Assembly: GCF_041537925.1 (NCBI RefSeq)
Contig: NZ_JBGOSH010000009.1
Coordinates: 62,001 to 126,000, forward strand
DNA length: 64,000 nucleotides
Origin: Ruegeria_C sp041537925
Lineage (GTDB): Bacteria; Pseudomonadota; Alphaproteobacteria; Rhodobacterales; Rhodobacteraceae
Direction of reading: 5' to 3'
Part shown: piece after piece, positions 26,022 to 35,269 of the stretch
Position numbering within the stretch: position 1 is the first letter of the stretch
How the letters are laid out: each line of letters opens with the position of its first letter
The notes under the pieces: model-generated
Seen by the model: the letters and a program-made list of their open reading frames with translations, nothing else
What the model was told of the DNA's origin: nothing
Databases searched by the model: none
Position numbers and translations under genes: made by a program

Positions 26022-26105
26022 TATGGCACTCCTGTCCAATGGGCCGCATTGTGCCCGCCTCTCAGCGCCCTATAACAAGGGCGAAATTCAAAAACGGCAA
26101 GCCGC

Positions 26106-26858
26106 ATGTCAGACAGAAGCGACACAACCACCCATTTCGGTTTTGAAACCGTCCCCGAGTCTGAGAAGGCAGGGCGGGTGCAGGGCGTCTTCAACTCGGT
26201 TGCCTCGAAATACGACATCATGAACGACGTGATGAGCGTCGGCATCCACCGGGTCTGGAAAGACGCAATGATGGACTGGCTCGCGCCGCGCCCCGGTCAG
26301 CGGCTGCTGGACGTGGCGGGCGGCACCGGTGACATCTCGTTCCGGTTCCTCAAGCGCGCGGGCCACGGTCACGCCACGGTGTTGGACCTGACCGAACCGA
26401 TGCTGATCGAAGGCCGCAAGCGCGCCGAGGCCGAGCAGAGGGCCGACAGTCTGGACTGGGTGGTCGGCGACGCGATGGCGCTGCCCTTCGAGGCCAACAC
26501 ATTCGACGTTTACACAATCTCTTTTGGCATCCGGAACGTGACCCGCCCGCAAGAGGCCCTGAACGAGGCGTTTCGCGTTCTGAAACCCGGTGGCCGCCTG
26601 ATGGTGCTGGAATTCAGCCAGATCCCCAACGATGGGCTGCAAAAGCTCTATGACCTATACAGCTTCAACGTCATCCCGCGCATGGGGCAGATGATCGCCG
26701 GGGATCGCGACAGCTATCAGTATCTGGTGGAATCGATCCGCAACTTCCCCGATCAGGACACCTTCCTGTCGATGCTCCGCAAGGCGGGGTTCGAGAACGC
26801 CAAATACCGCAACCTGAGCATGGGGATCGCCGCCCTGCATTCCGGCTGGAAAATCTGA
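26106..26858 (+). CDS. ubiE: Ubiquinone/menaquinone C-methyltransferase UbiE
   Basis: 250 residues. SAM motif I LLDVAGGTGDISFRFL lies near 65-80, the UbiE signature FGIRNVTRPQEALNEAFRVL near 145, and MVLEFSQI follows. It methylates the benzoquinol ring at C2 in ubiquinone synthesis. The stop lies four bases before ubiB, so the two form one operon. Confidence 0.97.
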   Translation: MSDRSDTTTHFGFETVPESEKAGRVQGVFNSVASKYDIMNDVMSVGIHRVWKDAMMDWLAPRPGQRLLDVAGGTGDISFRFLKRAGHGHATVLDLTEPMLIEGRKRAEAEQRADSLDWVVGDAMALPFEANTFDVYTISFGIRNVTRPQEALNEAFRVLKPGGRLMVLEFSQIPNDGLQKLYDLYSFNVIPRMGQMIAGDRDSYQYLVESIRNFPDQDTFLSMLRKAGFENAKYRNLSMGIAALHSGWKI

Positions 26859-26861
26859 CGC

Positions 26862-28388
26862 ATGCGCGGTCCCCACAACATCATCCGTCTGATCCGCACA
26901 GGCGCCACGTTGGAGCGCACGGGCGCCATGAACGTAGTGCTCGATGCCTTCGAGGCCCCAGCCGCTTTGCGTTTCGTGGCCCATGCGCTTGGCAAGCCGT
27001 TCCTGTGGCTCGGCTATAAGGGCGACCCCGGCATGCCGCCCGCCACCCGTGCCCTGACCGCGCTTGGCCCGGCCTATATCAAGTTCGGCCAGATCCTCTC
27101 GACCCGCCCGGATGTGGTGGGTGACGAGTTGGCGGTGCAGCTACGGGTGTTGCAGGACAAACTGCCTCCGTTCTCCCGGCAGGAGGCGATGGAGGAGGTC
27201 GAGCGCGAACTCGGTCTGCCCGTGCCCGAACTGTTCGAGGAATTCAGTGAGCCGATCGCCGCCGCCTCGATCGCTCAGGTCCACAAGGCCCGCGTCGCAA
27301 ATGGCGGCAACGAGGTTGCGGTCAAGGTGCTGCGCCCGGGCATTGAGCGGGCATTTCAGAAAGACATCGACGCCTTCTACCTCGCCGCCCGCATCGTCGA
27401 TCTCTTTGCGCCCGGCGCGCGCCGGTTGCGTCCGATGGAGGTGATCGAACACTTTCATGGCGTTGTCCGCGGAGAGCTGGACCTCCGGCTGGAAAGCTCC
27501 GCCGCATCGGAATTCGCCGCCAACACGCAAAAGGATGAAGGCTTTCAACTGCCCACGATCATGTGGTCGCTGTCCGCGCGCCGGGTGATGACGCTGGGCT
27601 GGGCCGATGGCGTGCCGCTGGGCGACAATGACGCGCTGGACGCCGCAGGTCATGACCGCCGTATCCTCAGCGAACGGGTGCTGACGCTGTTCCTGCAACA
27701 CGCGCTGCGCGATGGCTATTTCCACGCCGACATGCACCAGGGCAACCTCAAGGTCGCACCCAATGGCAATATCATCGCCTATGATTTCGGCATCATGGGC
27801 CATATCGACCAATACACGCGCCGAGTCTATGCCGAGATCCTTTTCGGCTTCATCCGCCGCGACTACAAACGCGTGGCCGAAGTGCATTTCGAGGCAGGTT
27901 ACGTGCCTGCCGACCGCGATGTCGACGAATTCGCCCGCGCTCTGCGCGCGGTGGGCGAACCGATCTTCGGCATGGATGCCAGCCATATCTCGATGGGCCG
28001 GCTGCTCACCTACCTTTTCGAGGTGACCGAACGCTTCGGGATGGAAACCCGGACCGAACTGATCCTGCTGCAACGCACTATGGTGGTGGTCGAGGGCGTT
28101 GCCCGATCCCTGAACCCGCATATGAACATCTGGGAGTCCGCGCGCCCGGTGGTGGAAAGCTACATCACCGAATCCATCGGCCCGCGCGCGGTGCTGTCGG
28201 ATTTCTCCGACACCGCCAGGGTGTTGGCACGGTTCGGCCCACGCCTGCCCGCACTGGTGGAAAAGATGCTGATCGCCCAGTCGACCGAAGAACCGCCAAA
28301 GCCACCGAAATCCCTGCCGCTCTGGACCGCGCTTGCCGGGACGGGCTTCGGTGCCGGGATCGTGTTGCTGATCGGCGCCCTGTTCTGA
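26862..28388 (+). CDS. ubiB: Ubiquinone biosynthesis protein kinase-like UbiB
   Basis: 508 residues of the ABC1/ADCK/UbiB family. The KxGQ motif is in AYIKFGQILSTRPD (about residue 72), the Ala-rich loop in AAASIAQVHKARV, and the kinase-like catalytic segment in DGYFHADMHQGNLKV with IAYDFGIMGH. A C-terminal hydrophobic anchor (LAGTGFGAGIVLLIGALF) is present. It supports ring hydroxylation or lipid extraction in ubiquinone synthesis at the membrane. It follows ubiE; coaBC, often next in the order, is not here. Confidence 0.97.
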   Translation: MRGPHNIIRLIRTGATLERTGAMNVVLDAFEAPAALRFVAHALGKPFLWLGYKGDPGMPPATRALTALGPAYIKFGQILSTRPDVVGDELAVQLRVLQDKLPPFSRQEAMEEVERELGLPVPELFEEFSEPIAAASIAQVHKARVANGGNEVAVKVLRPGIERAFQKDIDAFYLAARIVDLFAPGARRLRPMEVIEHFHGVVRGELDLRLESSAASEFAANTQKDEGFQLPTIMWSLSARRVMTLGWADGVPLGDNDALDAAGHDRRILSERVLTLFLQHALRDGYFHADMHQGNLKVAPNGNIIAYDFGIMGHIDQYTRRVYAEILFGFIRRDYKRVAEVHFEAGYVPADRDVDEFARALRAVGEPIFGMDASHISMGRLLTYLFEVTERFGMETRTELILLQRTMVVVEGVARSLNPHMNIWESARPVVESYITESIGPRAVLSDFSDTARVLARFGPRLPALVEKMLIAQSTEEPPKPPKSLPLWTALAGTGFGAGIVLLIGALF

Positions 28389-28450
28389 GCCGATCCTCAA
28401 GCTTCATCTGGCCAAAATTTTCCCCTTGGGGGACACGCGCAATGCGCGAT

Positions 28451-28469
28451 GGGGGGCAGGCAGCCCCCC
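28451..28469. terminator. GC hairpin between convergent ubiB and thiolase genes
   Basis: GGGGGGC / GCCCCCC with loop AGGCA is a perfect 7-bp stem 15 bases beyond the thiolase stop and about 60 beyond ubiB. There is no T-run on either side. It is likely a bidirectional 3' structure rather than a classic terminator. Confidence 0.45.
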
Positions 28470-28483
28470 TGCAACGATCCGGA

Positions 28484-29659
28484 TCAGAGCCGTTCGATGG
28501 CAATGGCGATACCCTGACCGCCACCAATGCACATGGTGATCAGACCCTTTGACCCGCCGATGCGCTCCAGTTCATAGAGCGCTTTCATGGTGATGATCGC
28601 ACCGGTCGCACCCACCGGATGGCCCAGCGCGATGGCGCCGCCGTTCGGGTTGACCTTGGCAGTATCCAGACCAAGCTCCTTGTTCACAGCCAGCGCTTGC
28701 GACGCAAATGCCTCGTTGCTTTCGATGACGTCGAAATCATCCACCGACAAACCGGTCCGCTTCATCAGGTTCTGTACCGCCGGTACCGGGCCGATGCCCA
28801 TCACCTCAGGCCGAACACCGGCATGGGCATAGCCCAGGATACGTGCCTTGGGTTTCAGACCGGCACGCTCTGCCGCATCAGCCCGCGCAAGCACCATCGC
28901 GGCCGCGCCGTCATTAATGCCCGACGCGTTGCCAGCGGTCACCCGGCCGTCTTTCTTGAACACCGCGCGCAGCCCGGCCAGCGCCTCGGCGGTGGTGGGC
29001 TTGGGGTGTTCGTCGACCTTGAAGTCGACCATGTCGCGACGGACCTTGACCTGCACCGGAGCAATCTGGCTGTTGAACAGACCCGCCTCGAGCGCCGCCG
29101 CTGCCCGGCTCTGGCTGGTCAGAGCAAACCCGTCCATATCCTCGCGGGTGATCTGATGCTCATCGGCAACATTCTCGGCGGTCACACCCATGTGGCCGGT
29201 GCCGAACGGGCAGTTCAGCGCCCCCAGCATCATGTCCAGCGAGGCCACATCGCCCATCTTCTGCCCCCAGCGGGTCGAGGGGGTGATATAGGGGCTGCGC
29301 GACATGCTCTCGGCACCACCTGCAACGGCAAACTCCGCATCACCCAGCATCAGGGATTGCGTCGCCGATACGATCGCCTGTGCCCCGGACCCGCACAGTC
29401 GGTTCACGTTCATCGCAGGTGTGCCGTTCGGAATACCTGCCTGCATCGCGGCAACGCGGCTTAGATACATGTCGCGCGGTTCGGTATTGATCACATGGCC
29501 AAAGACCACATTGCCGATCTGCCCGCCCTTAACGCCGGACCGCTCCAGAGCGGCCTCGGTCACGACGGTGGCCAGATCAATCGGTGCGGTCGAGGCTAGC
29601 GCCCCGCCAAATGTGCCAATAGCGGTGCGTGCACCATCCAGAATTACGACATCGGTCAT
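28484..29659 (-). CDS. Acetyl-CoA C-acyltransferase (thiolase)
   Basis: 391 residues, standard thiolase length. Nucleophile Cys89 is in NVNRLCGSGAQA; the catalytic histidine is in GGAIALGHPVGATGA, and the second cysteine in TMCIGGGQGIA near the end. It catalyses thiolytic cleavage or condensation of acetyl-CoA units; whether degradative or PHB-type (PhaA) cannot be fixed without its partner. It diverges from an XRE-cupin regulator that may control it. Confidence 0.95.
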   Translation of the reverse strand: MTDVVILDGARTAIGTFGGALASTAPIDLATVVTEAALERSGVKGGQIGNVVFGHVINTEPRDMYLSRVAAMQAGIPNGTPAMNVNRLCGSGAQAIVSATQSLMLGDAEFAVAGGAESMSRSPYITPSTRWGQKMGDVASLDMMLGALNCPFGTGHMGVTAENVADEHQITREDMDGFALTSQSRAAAALEAGLFNSQIAPVQVKVRRDMVDFKVDEHPKPTTAEALAGLRAVFKKDGRVTAGNASGINDGAAAMVLARADAAERAGLKPKARILGYAHAGVRPEVMGIGPVPAVQNLMKRTGLSVDDFDVIESNEAFASQALAVNKELGLDTAKVNPNGGAIALGHPVGATGAIITMKALYELERIGGSKGLITMCIGGGQGIAIAIERL

Positions 29660-29769
29660 GTATCACTCCTCACGATATTTCGGGGAGTATGCACTTAGCC
29701 CAGCTCAAGGTCCTATGGGACGTGGGGTCACATGGGCAATTGACAAACACCGCCCTGACGCGCAAAAAA

Positions 29770-29783
29770 TCCGTCATGACGGA
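29770..29783. promoter_or_regulatory. Perfect 14-bp palindrome over the regulator start codon
   Basis: TCCGTCATGACGGA is fully self-complementary and centres on the ATG (29776) of the XRE-cupin gene. A TTGACA lies at 29740-29745. The palindrome could be an autoregulatory operator acting on a leaderless transcript, or it may simply reflect coding constraints. Confidence 0.4.
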
Positions 29784-30342
29784 CAAACCTGACGATATCC
29801 TGAACCGCCTGCCAGCGCGGTTGAAAGAGGCCCGTCGCGCGCAGGGCCTGTCGCTGGAAGCGGTGGCAAATCTCAGCGGGGTGTCCCGCTCGATGGTCAG
29901 CCAGATCGAGCGCGGCGAAAGCAGCCCGACCATAGCAACACTGTGGAACCTGACCCGCGCGCTGCAGGTTGATTTCGCCGGCTTGCTCGAAGACGGGGAT
30001 ACCGCCGACCGGATCGAAGTCCTGCGCAAAGGCGAAGTGCCCAGCATCGACAACATGGGACAGGGATGCCGCATCCGCATCCTGTCTCCGCCCGAAGAGG
30101 CGGGCGGGCATGAGGTCTACGATATTCGCTTTGACACGGGCGGTTTGCTGGCCAGCCAACCGCATATGCGCGGCGCGCAAGAACAGCTGACCGTGCTGGA
30201 AGGAAGCGTGCGCGTCACCTCGGGCACGGCGGTCAATAATCTGGAGGCCGGCGACACGGCACGCTACGCCGCAGATGTTCCGCATGCGATTGCGGCGCGG
30301 GACGGCGCGGCGCGGGTTTTCCTGATCGTCAAGAATGCTTGA
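29776..30342 (+). CDS. XRE family regulator with C-terminal cupin domain
   Basis: 188 residues from ATG 29776 (MTDKPDDILNRLPARLKE). The HTH is at about 13-68 (ARRAQGLSLEAVANLSGVSR, SMVSQIERGESSPTIATLWN); the cupin follows (HMRGAQEQLTVLEGSVRVTS, and VPHAIAARDG). Such proteins bind small amino acids or amines and control their catabolic genes. It precedes kbl-tdh by 103 bases on the same strand and diverges from the thiolase; either could be its target. A longer frame upstream lacks family support. Confidence 0.92.
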   Translation: MTDKPDDILNRLPARLKEARRAQGLSLEAVANLSGVSRSMVSQIERGESSPTIATLWNLTRALQVDFAGLLEDGDTADRIEVLRKGEVPSIDNMGQGCRIRILSPPEEAGGHEVYDIRFDTGGLLASQPHMRGAQEQLTVLEGSVRVTSGTAVNNLEAGDTARYAADVPHAIAARDGAARVFLIVKNA

Positions 30343-30396
30343 TCGGCCGATTTCCACCTTTACGGATATTTTTCCAGTATCGTGAAATCCCCTATT

Positions 30397-30407
30397 TGGG
30401 AATCCCA
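30397..30407. promoter_or_regulatory. Short palindrome in the kbl promoter region
   Basis: TGGGAATCCCA is symmetrical apart from its central base. It lies just before TATGAT (30413-30418), a fair -10 element, and 39 bases before the kbl ATG. The position suits an operator, perhaps of the adjacent XRE-cupin regulator; this is inference. Confidence 0.35.
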
Positions 30408-30445
30408 TCCGTTATGATAGATGTGCGACTCAAACGGAGGTCGCC

Positions 30446-31630
30446 ATGTCGCACGCATTCCTGTCCCATATCTCTGATACGCTCACCCAGATCGAGGCCG
30501 AGGGGCTTTACAAGCGCGAACGTATAATCACCTCGCCGCAAGGCGGCGAAATCATCGTGGGAGGGCGGCAGGTCATCAATCTGTGCGCCAACAACTATCT
30601 GGGGCTGGCCGATCACCCCGATCTGATTGCCGCAGCCCGTGACGCGATGGAGCCCAAGGGTTTTGGCATGGCCTCGGTCCGTTTCATCTGTGGCACGCAG
30701 GACATCCACCGCCAGCTGGAACAGCGGCTGGCGACGTTCCTGAACAAGGATGACGCGATCCTGTTCGCGGCCTGTTTCGATGCCAATGGCGGGCTGTTTG
30801 AGCCCTTGTTAGGGCCTGAAGACGCGATCATTTCGGACAGCCTGAATCATGCCTCGATCATCGACGGTGTACGGCTGTGCAAGGCCAAGCGCTATCGCTA
30901 CCTGAACAACGACATGAATGATCTTGAGGCTTGGCTGAAACAAGCGCGCGAGGACGGGGCGCGCCATATCATGATTGCGACCGATGGCGTATTCTCGATG
31001 GACGGCTACTTGGCCAACCTGCCCGCGATCCGGGACCTGGCCGACCGCTATGATGCCATCGTGATGGTCGATGACTGCCACGCCGCCGGCTTCATGGGGC
31101 CGAATGGCGCGGGCACGCCGGATCATTTTGGTGTCGACGTGGACATCCTGACAGGGACGCTGGGCAAGGCACTCGGAGGGGCAATCGGCGGTTATATCGC
31201 CGGGCCGCAGCCAGTGATCGACCTTCTGCGGCAGCGGGCGCGGCCCTATCTGTTCTCGAACTCGCTGCCGCCGTCAATCGTCACCGCCGGGCTTGAGGCA
31301 ATCCGTCTGGTAGAAGAGGGCGCCGACCTACGCGCGCGGCTTTTCGACAATGCCAACCATTGGCGTGCCGGGCTGGAGAAGCTGGGCTTTGACCTGCTGC
31401 CGGGTGAACATCCGATCATCCCAGTAATGCTTGGCGAAGCCCAATTGGCGCAGGACATGGCGGCACAGTTGTTTGAGGAGGGCGTTTATGTCTCGGGCTT
31501 CTTCTTTCCGGTGGTGCCGCGCGGGCAAGCTCGGATCAGAACCCAGATGAATGCGGCTCTAACAAAGGGCGAATTGGATCGAGCGCTGACAGCATTTGGC
31601 AAGGTCGGCAAGGTTTTGGGGGTGATCTGA
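30446..31630 (+). CDS. kbl: Glycine C-acetyltransferase (2-amino-3-ketobutyrate CoA ligase)
   Basis: 394 residues of the alpha-oxoamine synthase family. It contains NNYLGLADHPDLI, the segment MVDDCHAAGF, and the PLP lysine at residue 241 in GTLGKALGGAIGGY. It cleaves 2-amino-3-ketobutyrate with CoA to glycine and acetyl-CoA, completing the tdh reaction. Its TGA overlaps the tdh ATG by one base. AAACGGAGG precedes the ATG. Confidence 0.96.
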   Translation: MSHAFLSHISDTLTQIEAEGLYKRERIITSPQGGEIIVGGRQVINLCANNYLGLADHPDLIAAARDAMEPKGFGMASVRFICGTQDIHRQLEQRLATFLNKDDAILFAACFDANGGLFEPLLGPEDAIISDSLNHASIIDGVRLCKAKRYRYLNNDMNDLEAWLKQAREDGARHIMIATDGVFSMDGYLANLPAIRDLADRYDAIVMVDDCHAAGFMGPNGAGTPDHFGVDVDILTGTLGKALGGAIGGYIAGPQPVIDLLRQRARPYLFSNSLPPSIVTAGLEAIRLVEEGADLRARLFDNANHWRAGLEKLGFDLLPGEHPIIPVMLGEAQLAQDMAAQLFEEGVYVSGFFFPVVPRGQARIRTQMNAALTKGELDRALTAFGKVGKVLGVI

Positions 31631-32679
31631 TGCGACCCAACACGATGAAGGCGCTGGAGAAGTCCAAGCCCGAGGAAGGCTTGTGGATGGTGCAGGCGCC
31701 AGTCCCCGAAATAGGTCCAGACGAGGTGCTGATCCGGGTGACCAAGACCGGCATTTGCGGCACCGATATCCATATCTGGAACTGGGATGACTGGGCTGCC
31801 TCGACCGTGCCAGTGCCGATGATCACCGGCCACGAGTTTGCAGGTGAAATCGTCGAGATCGGCAAAGATGTGACCGGGTTGGAGATTGGCCAGCGCTGTT
31901 CCGGCGAGGGGCACCTGATCGGCACCGAAAGCCGTCAGAGCCGGGCGGGCAAGTTCCACCTGGATCCCGGCACGCGCGGCATCGGTGTGAACGAACAGGG
32001 AGCTTTTGCGCAATATCTCAAGCTGCCCGCCTTTAATGTCGTGCCTTTGCCGGATGACGTTCCAGATGAAATCGGCGCCATTCTCGACCCACTGGGCAAC
32101 GCGGTGCATACCGCGCTCAGTTTTGATCTGCTGGGCGAGGACGTGCTGATCACAGGCGCCGGCCCCATCGGGATCATGGCCGCCGCCGTCGCGCGTCATG
32201 CCGGGGCGCGCAATGTGGTGATCACCGACATCAACCCGGACCGACTGCGCCTCGCCGAAAATGTGGTGCCCAGCGTGCGGACAGTCAATGTCTCACACGA
32301 AGAACTAGGCGATGTGATCGCCGAGCTGGGCCTAAAGGAAGGCTTCGATGTCGGGCTCGAGATGTCGGGTTCTCAGGTCGCGCTGGATCAGATGGTGGAA
32401 GCGCTGGTGATGGGTGGCAAGATCGCCCTGCTGGGCATCCCGCCGGGGAAATCGCCGGTGGATTGGAGCCGGATCGTCTTCAAGGCGATCACCATCAAGG
32501 GTGTTTATGGGCGCGAAATGTTCGAGACCTGGTACAAGATGATTGCCATGCTGCAGAACGGGTTGGATGTGAGCCGGGTGATCACGCACCGGTTTGGTGT
32601 TGATGAATTTGTGCAAGGTTTTGCCGCGATGAAATCGGGGCAATCCGGAAAGGTCGTGCTGGATTGGAGCGGAGGTTAG
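31630..32679 (+). CDS. tdh: L-threonine 3-dehydrogenase
   Basis: 349 residues of the zinc MDR family. The catalytic zinc and proton relay segment GICGTDIHIW (Cys43, Thr45, His48) and GHEF (His68, Glu69) are intact, and GAGPIGIMAA holds the NAD site. The structural-zinc lobe is altered: where E. coli Tdh has Cys93, 96, 99 and 107, this protein has Gly98, Ser101, Ser104 and Asp112, so it cannot hold the second zinc. It oxidises threonine to 2-amino-3-ketobutyrate and is coupled to kbl. ATG at codon 6 is an alternative start. Confidence 0.95.
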   Translation: MRPNTMKALEKSKPEEGLWMVQAPVPEIGPDEVLIRVTKTGICGTDIHIWNWDDWAASTVPVPMITGHEFAGEIVEIGKDVTGLEIGQRCSGEGHLIGTESRQSRAGKFHLDPGTRGIGVNEQGAFAQYLKLPAFNVVPLPDDVPDEIGAILDPLGNAVHTALSFDLLGEDVLITGAGPIGIMAAAVARHAGARNVVITDINPDRLRLAENVVPSVRTVNVSHEELGDVIAELGLKEGFDVGLEMSGSQVALDQMVEALVMGGKIALLGIPPGKSPVDWSRIVFKAITIKGVYGREMFETWYKMIAMLQNGLDVSRVITHRFGVDEFVQGFAAMKSGQSGKVVLDWSGG

Positions 32680-32746
32680 GGGTCAGCCCCTTTGGCCTGC
32701 GAACAATTCGCCCCCGGGATATTTCTTGCCAGATGAATAGGCGGGA

Positions 32747-33475
32747 TCAGGGCAGAAGCGGGACGCGTCCGCGCTTGGTCAATATGTAGCAATTCGAGCC
32801 TTCGAATACTGCCGCAGTCAGCGGCCGGCCATAGCCCGCGCCGCTGTCCAGATTGATCCGGTTTCCGTAGTGGCTGACCACGTCAACCGGTGTGTGACCA
32901 TGTACGATCAGCTTTGGATGCGGCTCTAAACAAGTGTGAAAGCTCTGCCTGATCCAGACCAGATCATTTTCGTTCTGCTGTGCCAGTGGCACGCCGGGGC
33001 GGATACCGGCATGGACAAAGGCGAGGTCGGGTGTCTCGAACATCGGCTGCAACCCGCGCAGGAAATCGACATGGGCCTGCGGTATGATCTCTTTCGCTGT
33101 TGCGTGCAGATCCTCAAGTCGGGTCGGCTCTTCAAAGGTCACGCCATAGCTTTGCAGCGTTTCAATGCCACCCAACCGATCGTGCAGCCAGTGATAGCCG
33201 ACCAACAGATGCGGATCGTGACGCGGCACTTCTTCCATGAACCACGCAAACATGCGGTCGTGATTGCCCAGCAGCGTGATCCAGTTTCGCCGAACCTGCT
33301 GCCCCTCGATCAGCAGGTCGATCACCGCCCGACTGTCGGGGCCACGATCAACATAGTCGCCGAGAAAGACGATGCGGGCATCCGGACCGCCATCGGACTC
33401 GATCAGCGACAGGGCACGATGCAACTCATCCAATTGCCCGTGAATATCGCCTATCGCGTAAATCGGGTCCGTCAT
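32747..33475 (-). CDS. Metallophosphoesterase family (Ser/Thr phosphatase-like)
   Basis: 242 residues. The bimetal motifs of the calcineurin-like superfamily are all present: GDIHGQ at 12, GDYVDRGPDS near 40, and LLGNHDRMF near 73, then a VHGHTPV segment. It resembles bacterial PrpA/lambda-phosphatase-like enzymes that dephosphorylate proteins or diadenosine polyphosphates. It is a single gene downstream of serA on the same strand, with a strong terminator between them, and convergent with tdh. Substrate not known. Confidence 0.93.
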   Translation of the reverse strand: MTDPIYAIGDIHGQLDELHRALSLIESDGGPDARIVFLGDYVDRGPDSRAVIDLLIEGQQVRRNWITLLGNHDRMFAWFMEEVPRHDPHLLVGYHWLHDRLGGIETLQSYGVTFEEPTRLEDLHATAKEIIPQAHVDFLRGLQPMFETPDLAFVHAGIRPGVPLAQQNENDLVWIRQSFHTCLEPHPKLIVHGHTPVDVVSHYGNRINLDSGAGYGRPLTAAVFEGSNCYILTKRGRVPLLP

Positions 33476-33552
33476 CCGTGCCTCCGTGGCTGTTGCCGGG
33501 TTTGTGCCGCGCCGCGGCGCGCAGGGGAAGTGTTTTGTCGTGCCGCCGCAGC

Positions 33553-33582
33553 AAAAAAAAGGCCGCCCCTACTGGGACGGCC
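33553..33582 (-). terminator. Intrinsic terminator of serC-serA
   Basis: On the minus strand a 9-bp stem GGCCGTCCC / GGGGCGGCC (one G-U pair) with loop AGTA is followed directly by eight T. It begins 22 bases after the serA stop, so it ends the serC-serA transcript before the phosphatase gene. Confidence 0.93.
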
Positions 33583-33604
33583 GATCTGAGTGCGTATGGC
33601 GGTC

Positions 33605-35200
33605 TCAGGCCACGTCGAATTCCAGCGGCTTGATCTGCTTGAACAGACCTGTCTCGGCCAGCATCGCGCGAACCTCGGCGGGAACCGGTTCGTCGACATA
33701 GAGCAGCGCGATTGCCTCCTTGCCAGCGCCTGTGCGCCCCAAGGTAAAGTTCGCGATGTTCACGCCGTTGCTACCCATGGTCTGGCCCAGCGCGCCGATG
33801 ATGCCGGGGACATCCTCGTTGGTGGTATAGAGCATGTGCCGCCCGATCTCGGCGTCGATATTGATGCCCTTGATCTGGATGAAGCGTGGCTTGCCGTCAC
33901 TGAACACGGTGCCACCGATCGAGCGCTCGCGCTTGTCGGTCACCACGGTCACCTTGATATAGCCCGCGAACGCGCCGGATTTGTCTTGATTGGTGGTGCT
34001 GATCTGAATACCGCGTTCCTTGGCCACCACGGGGGCCGAGACCATGTTCACCTCGGGATTGAACTTTTTCATGATCCCCGCGACCGCGGCACAGTTCAGG
34101 GCGGCCAGGTTCATTTCGGCGGCGACACCATCATAGAGGATGTTGATCGCCTTGACCGGCTCGTCGGTCATCTGACCCACGAAGCTGCCCAGATGACCGG
34201 CAAGACTGATCCACGGGCCCATGACCTTGGCCTCTTCCGCCGTCACGCTGGGCATGTTCAGCGCGTTTTCAACCGCACCCGTCAGCAGATAGTTCGACAT
34301 CTGCTCGGCCACCTGTAGCGCCACGTTTTCCTGCGCTTCGGTGGTGGCCGCGCCCAGATGCGGGGTGCAGACCACGTTGGGCAGGTTAAACAGGGTATTT
34401 TCCTTGGCCGGTTCGACTGCAAATACGTCAAAACCCGCGCCTGCGACATGGCCCGACTGCAGCATCTCGGCCAGCGCCTCTTCGTCGACCAGACCACCGC
34501 GGGCACAGTTGATGATGCGCACGCCTTTCTTGGTTTTGGCGAGGTTCTCACGACTCAGGATGTTGCGGGTCTGGTCGGTCAGCGGCACGTGCAGAGTGAT
34601 GAAATCGGCGCGTGCCAGCAGGTCTTCCAGCTCGACCTTTTCGACGCCCATCTTGTCGGCCTTTTCCTGCCCCAGGAAGGGGTCAAAGGCGATGACCTTC
34701 ATCTTCAACCCGCGCGCGCGGTCGCAGACGATGCCGCCGATGTTGCCCGCACCGATCACGCCAAGGGTCTTGTTGGTCAGTTCCACGCCCATGAACTTGG
34801 ATTTTTCCCACTTGCCCGCATGGGTCGAGGCGCTGGCCTCGGGGATCTGGCGTGCCACGGCGAACATCATCGCAATCGCGTGTTCGGCGGTGGTGATCAT
34901 GTTGCCGAATGGCGTGTTCATCACGATCACACCCTTTTTCGACGCGGCATCCTTGTCGATGTTGTCGGTGCCGATTCCGGCGCGGGCGATAACCCTGAGG
35001 TTGTCGGCATTGGCGAGGATCTTTTCGGTGACCTTGGTTGCCGAGCGGATGGCGAGGCCATCATATTGGCCGATCACCTCGGCCAGCTTGTCTTTGTCCT
35101 TGCCCAGATCGGGCTCGAAATCCACTTCGATGCCGCGATCGCGGAAGATCTGGACGGCAGTTTCGCTTAGCTTGTCGGAAACAAGTACTTTAGGGGCCAT
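33605..35200 (-). CDS. serA: D-3-phosphoglycerate dehydrogenase
   Basis: 531 residues from the ATG at 35198-35200 (MAPKVLVSDKLSE); AAAGGA lies nine bases before it, while an ATG two codons earlier is only three bases away from that site. Rossmann GVIGAGNIGG is near 147, the catalytic His is in TPHLGAATTEAQ; a long ASB-type intervening domain and a C-terminal ACT domain (ending with DVPGIIGALGQTMGSNGVNI) follow. It is the long type, likely feedback-regulated by serine. It is second in the serC-serA operon, the first committed step of serine synthesis. Confidence 0.97.
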   Translation of the reverse strand: MAPKVLVSDKLSETAVQIFRDRGIEVDFEPDLGKDKDKLAEVIGQYDGLAIRSATKVTEKILANADNLRVIARAGIGTDNIDKDAASKKGVIVMNTPFGNMITTAEHAIAMMFAVARQIPEASASTHAGKWEKSKFMGVELTNKTLGVIGAGNIGGIVCDRARGLKMKVIAFDPFLGQEKADKMGVEKVELEDLLARADFITLHVPLTDQTRNILSRENLAKTKKGVRIINCARGGLVDEEALAEMLQSGHVAGAGFDVFAVEPAKENTLFNLPNVVCTPHLGAATTEAQENVALQVAEQMSNYLLTGAVENALNMPSVTAEEAKVMGPWISLAGHLGSFVGQMTDEPVKAINILYDGVAAEMNLAALNCAAVAGIMKKFNPEVNMVSAPVVAKERGIQISTTNQDKSGAFAGYIKVTVVTDKRERSIGGTVFSDGKPRFIQIKGINIDAEIGRHMLYTTNEDVPGIIGALGQTMGSNGVNIANFTLGRTGAGKEAIALLYVDEPVPAEVRAMLAETGLFKQIKPLEFDVA

Positions 35201-35269
35201 TTTCATTGGTCCTTTGACTGCAAGGGAGAGCGGGGCCGTTGGGCTCCGAATTGTGTTGGCAAACGCGCG

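Noticed and set aside
27141..28400. A 419-codon frame antisense to ubiB
   Set aside because: Shadow of ubiB; the composition (many His, Gln, Arg) is that of a complement frame and no family features appear.
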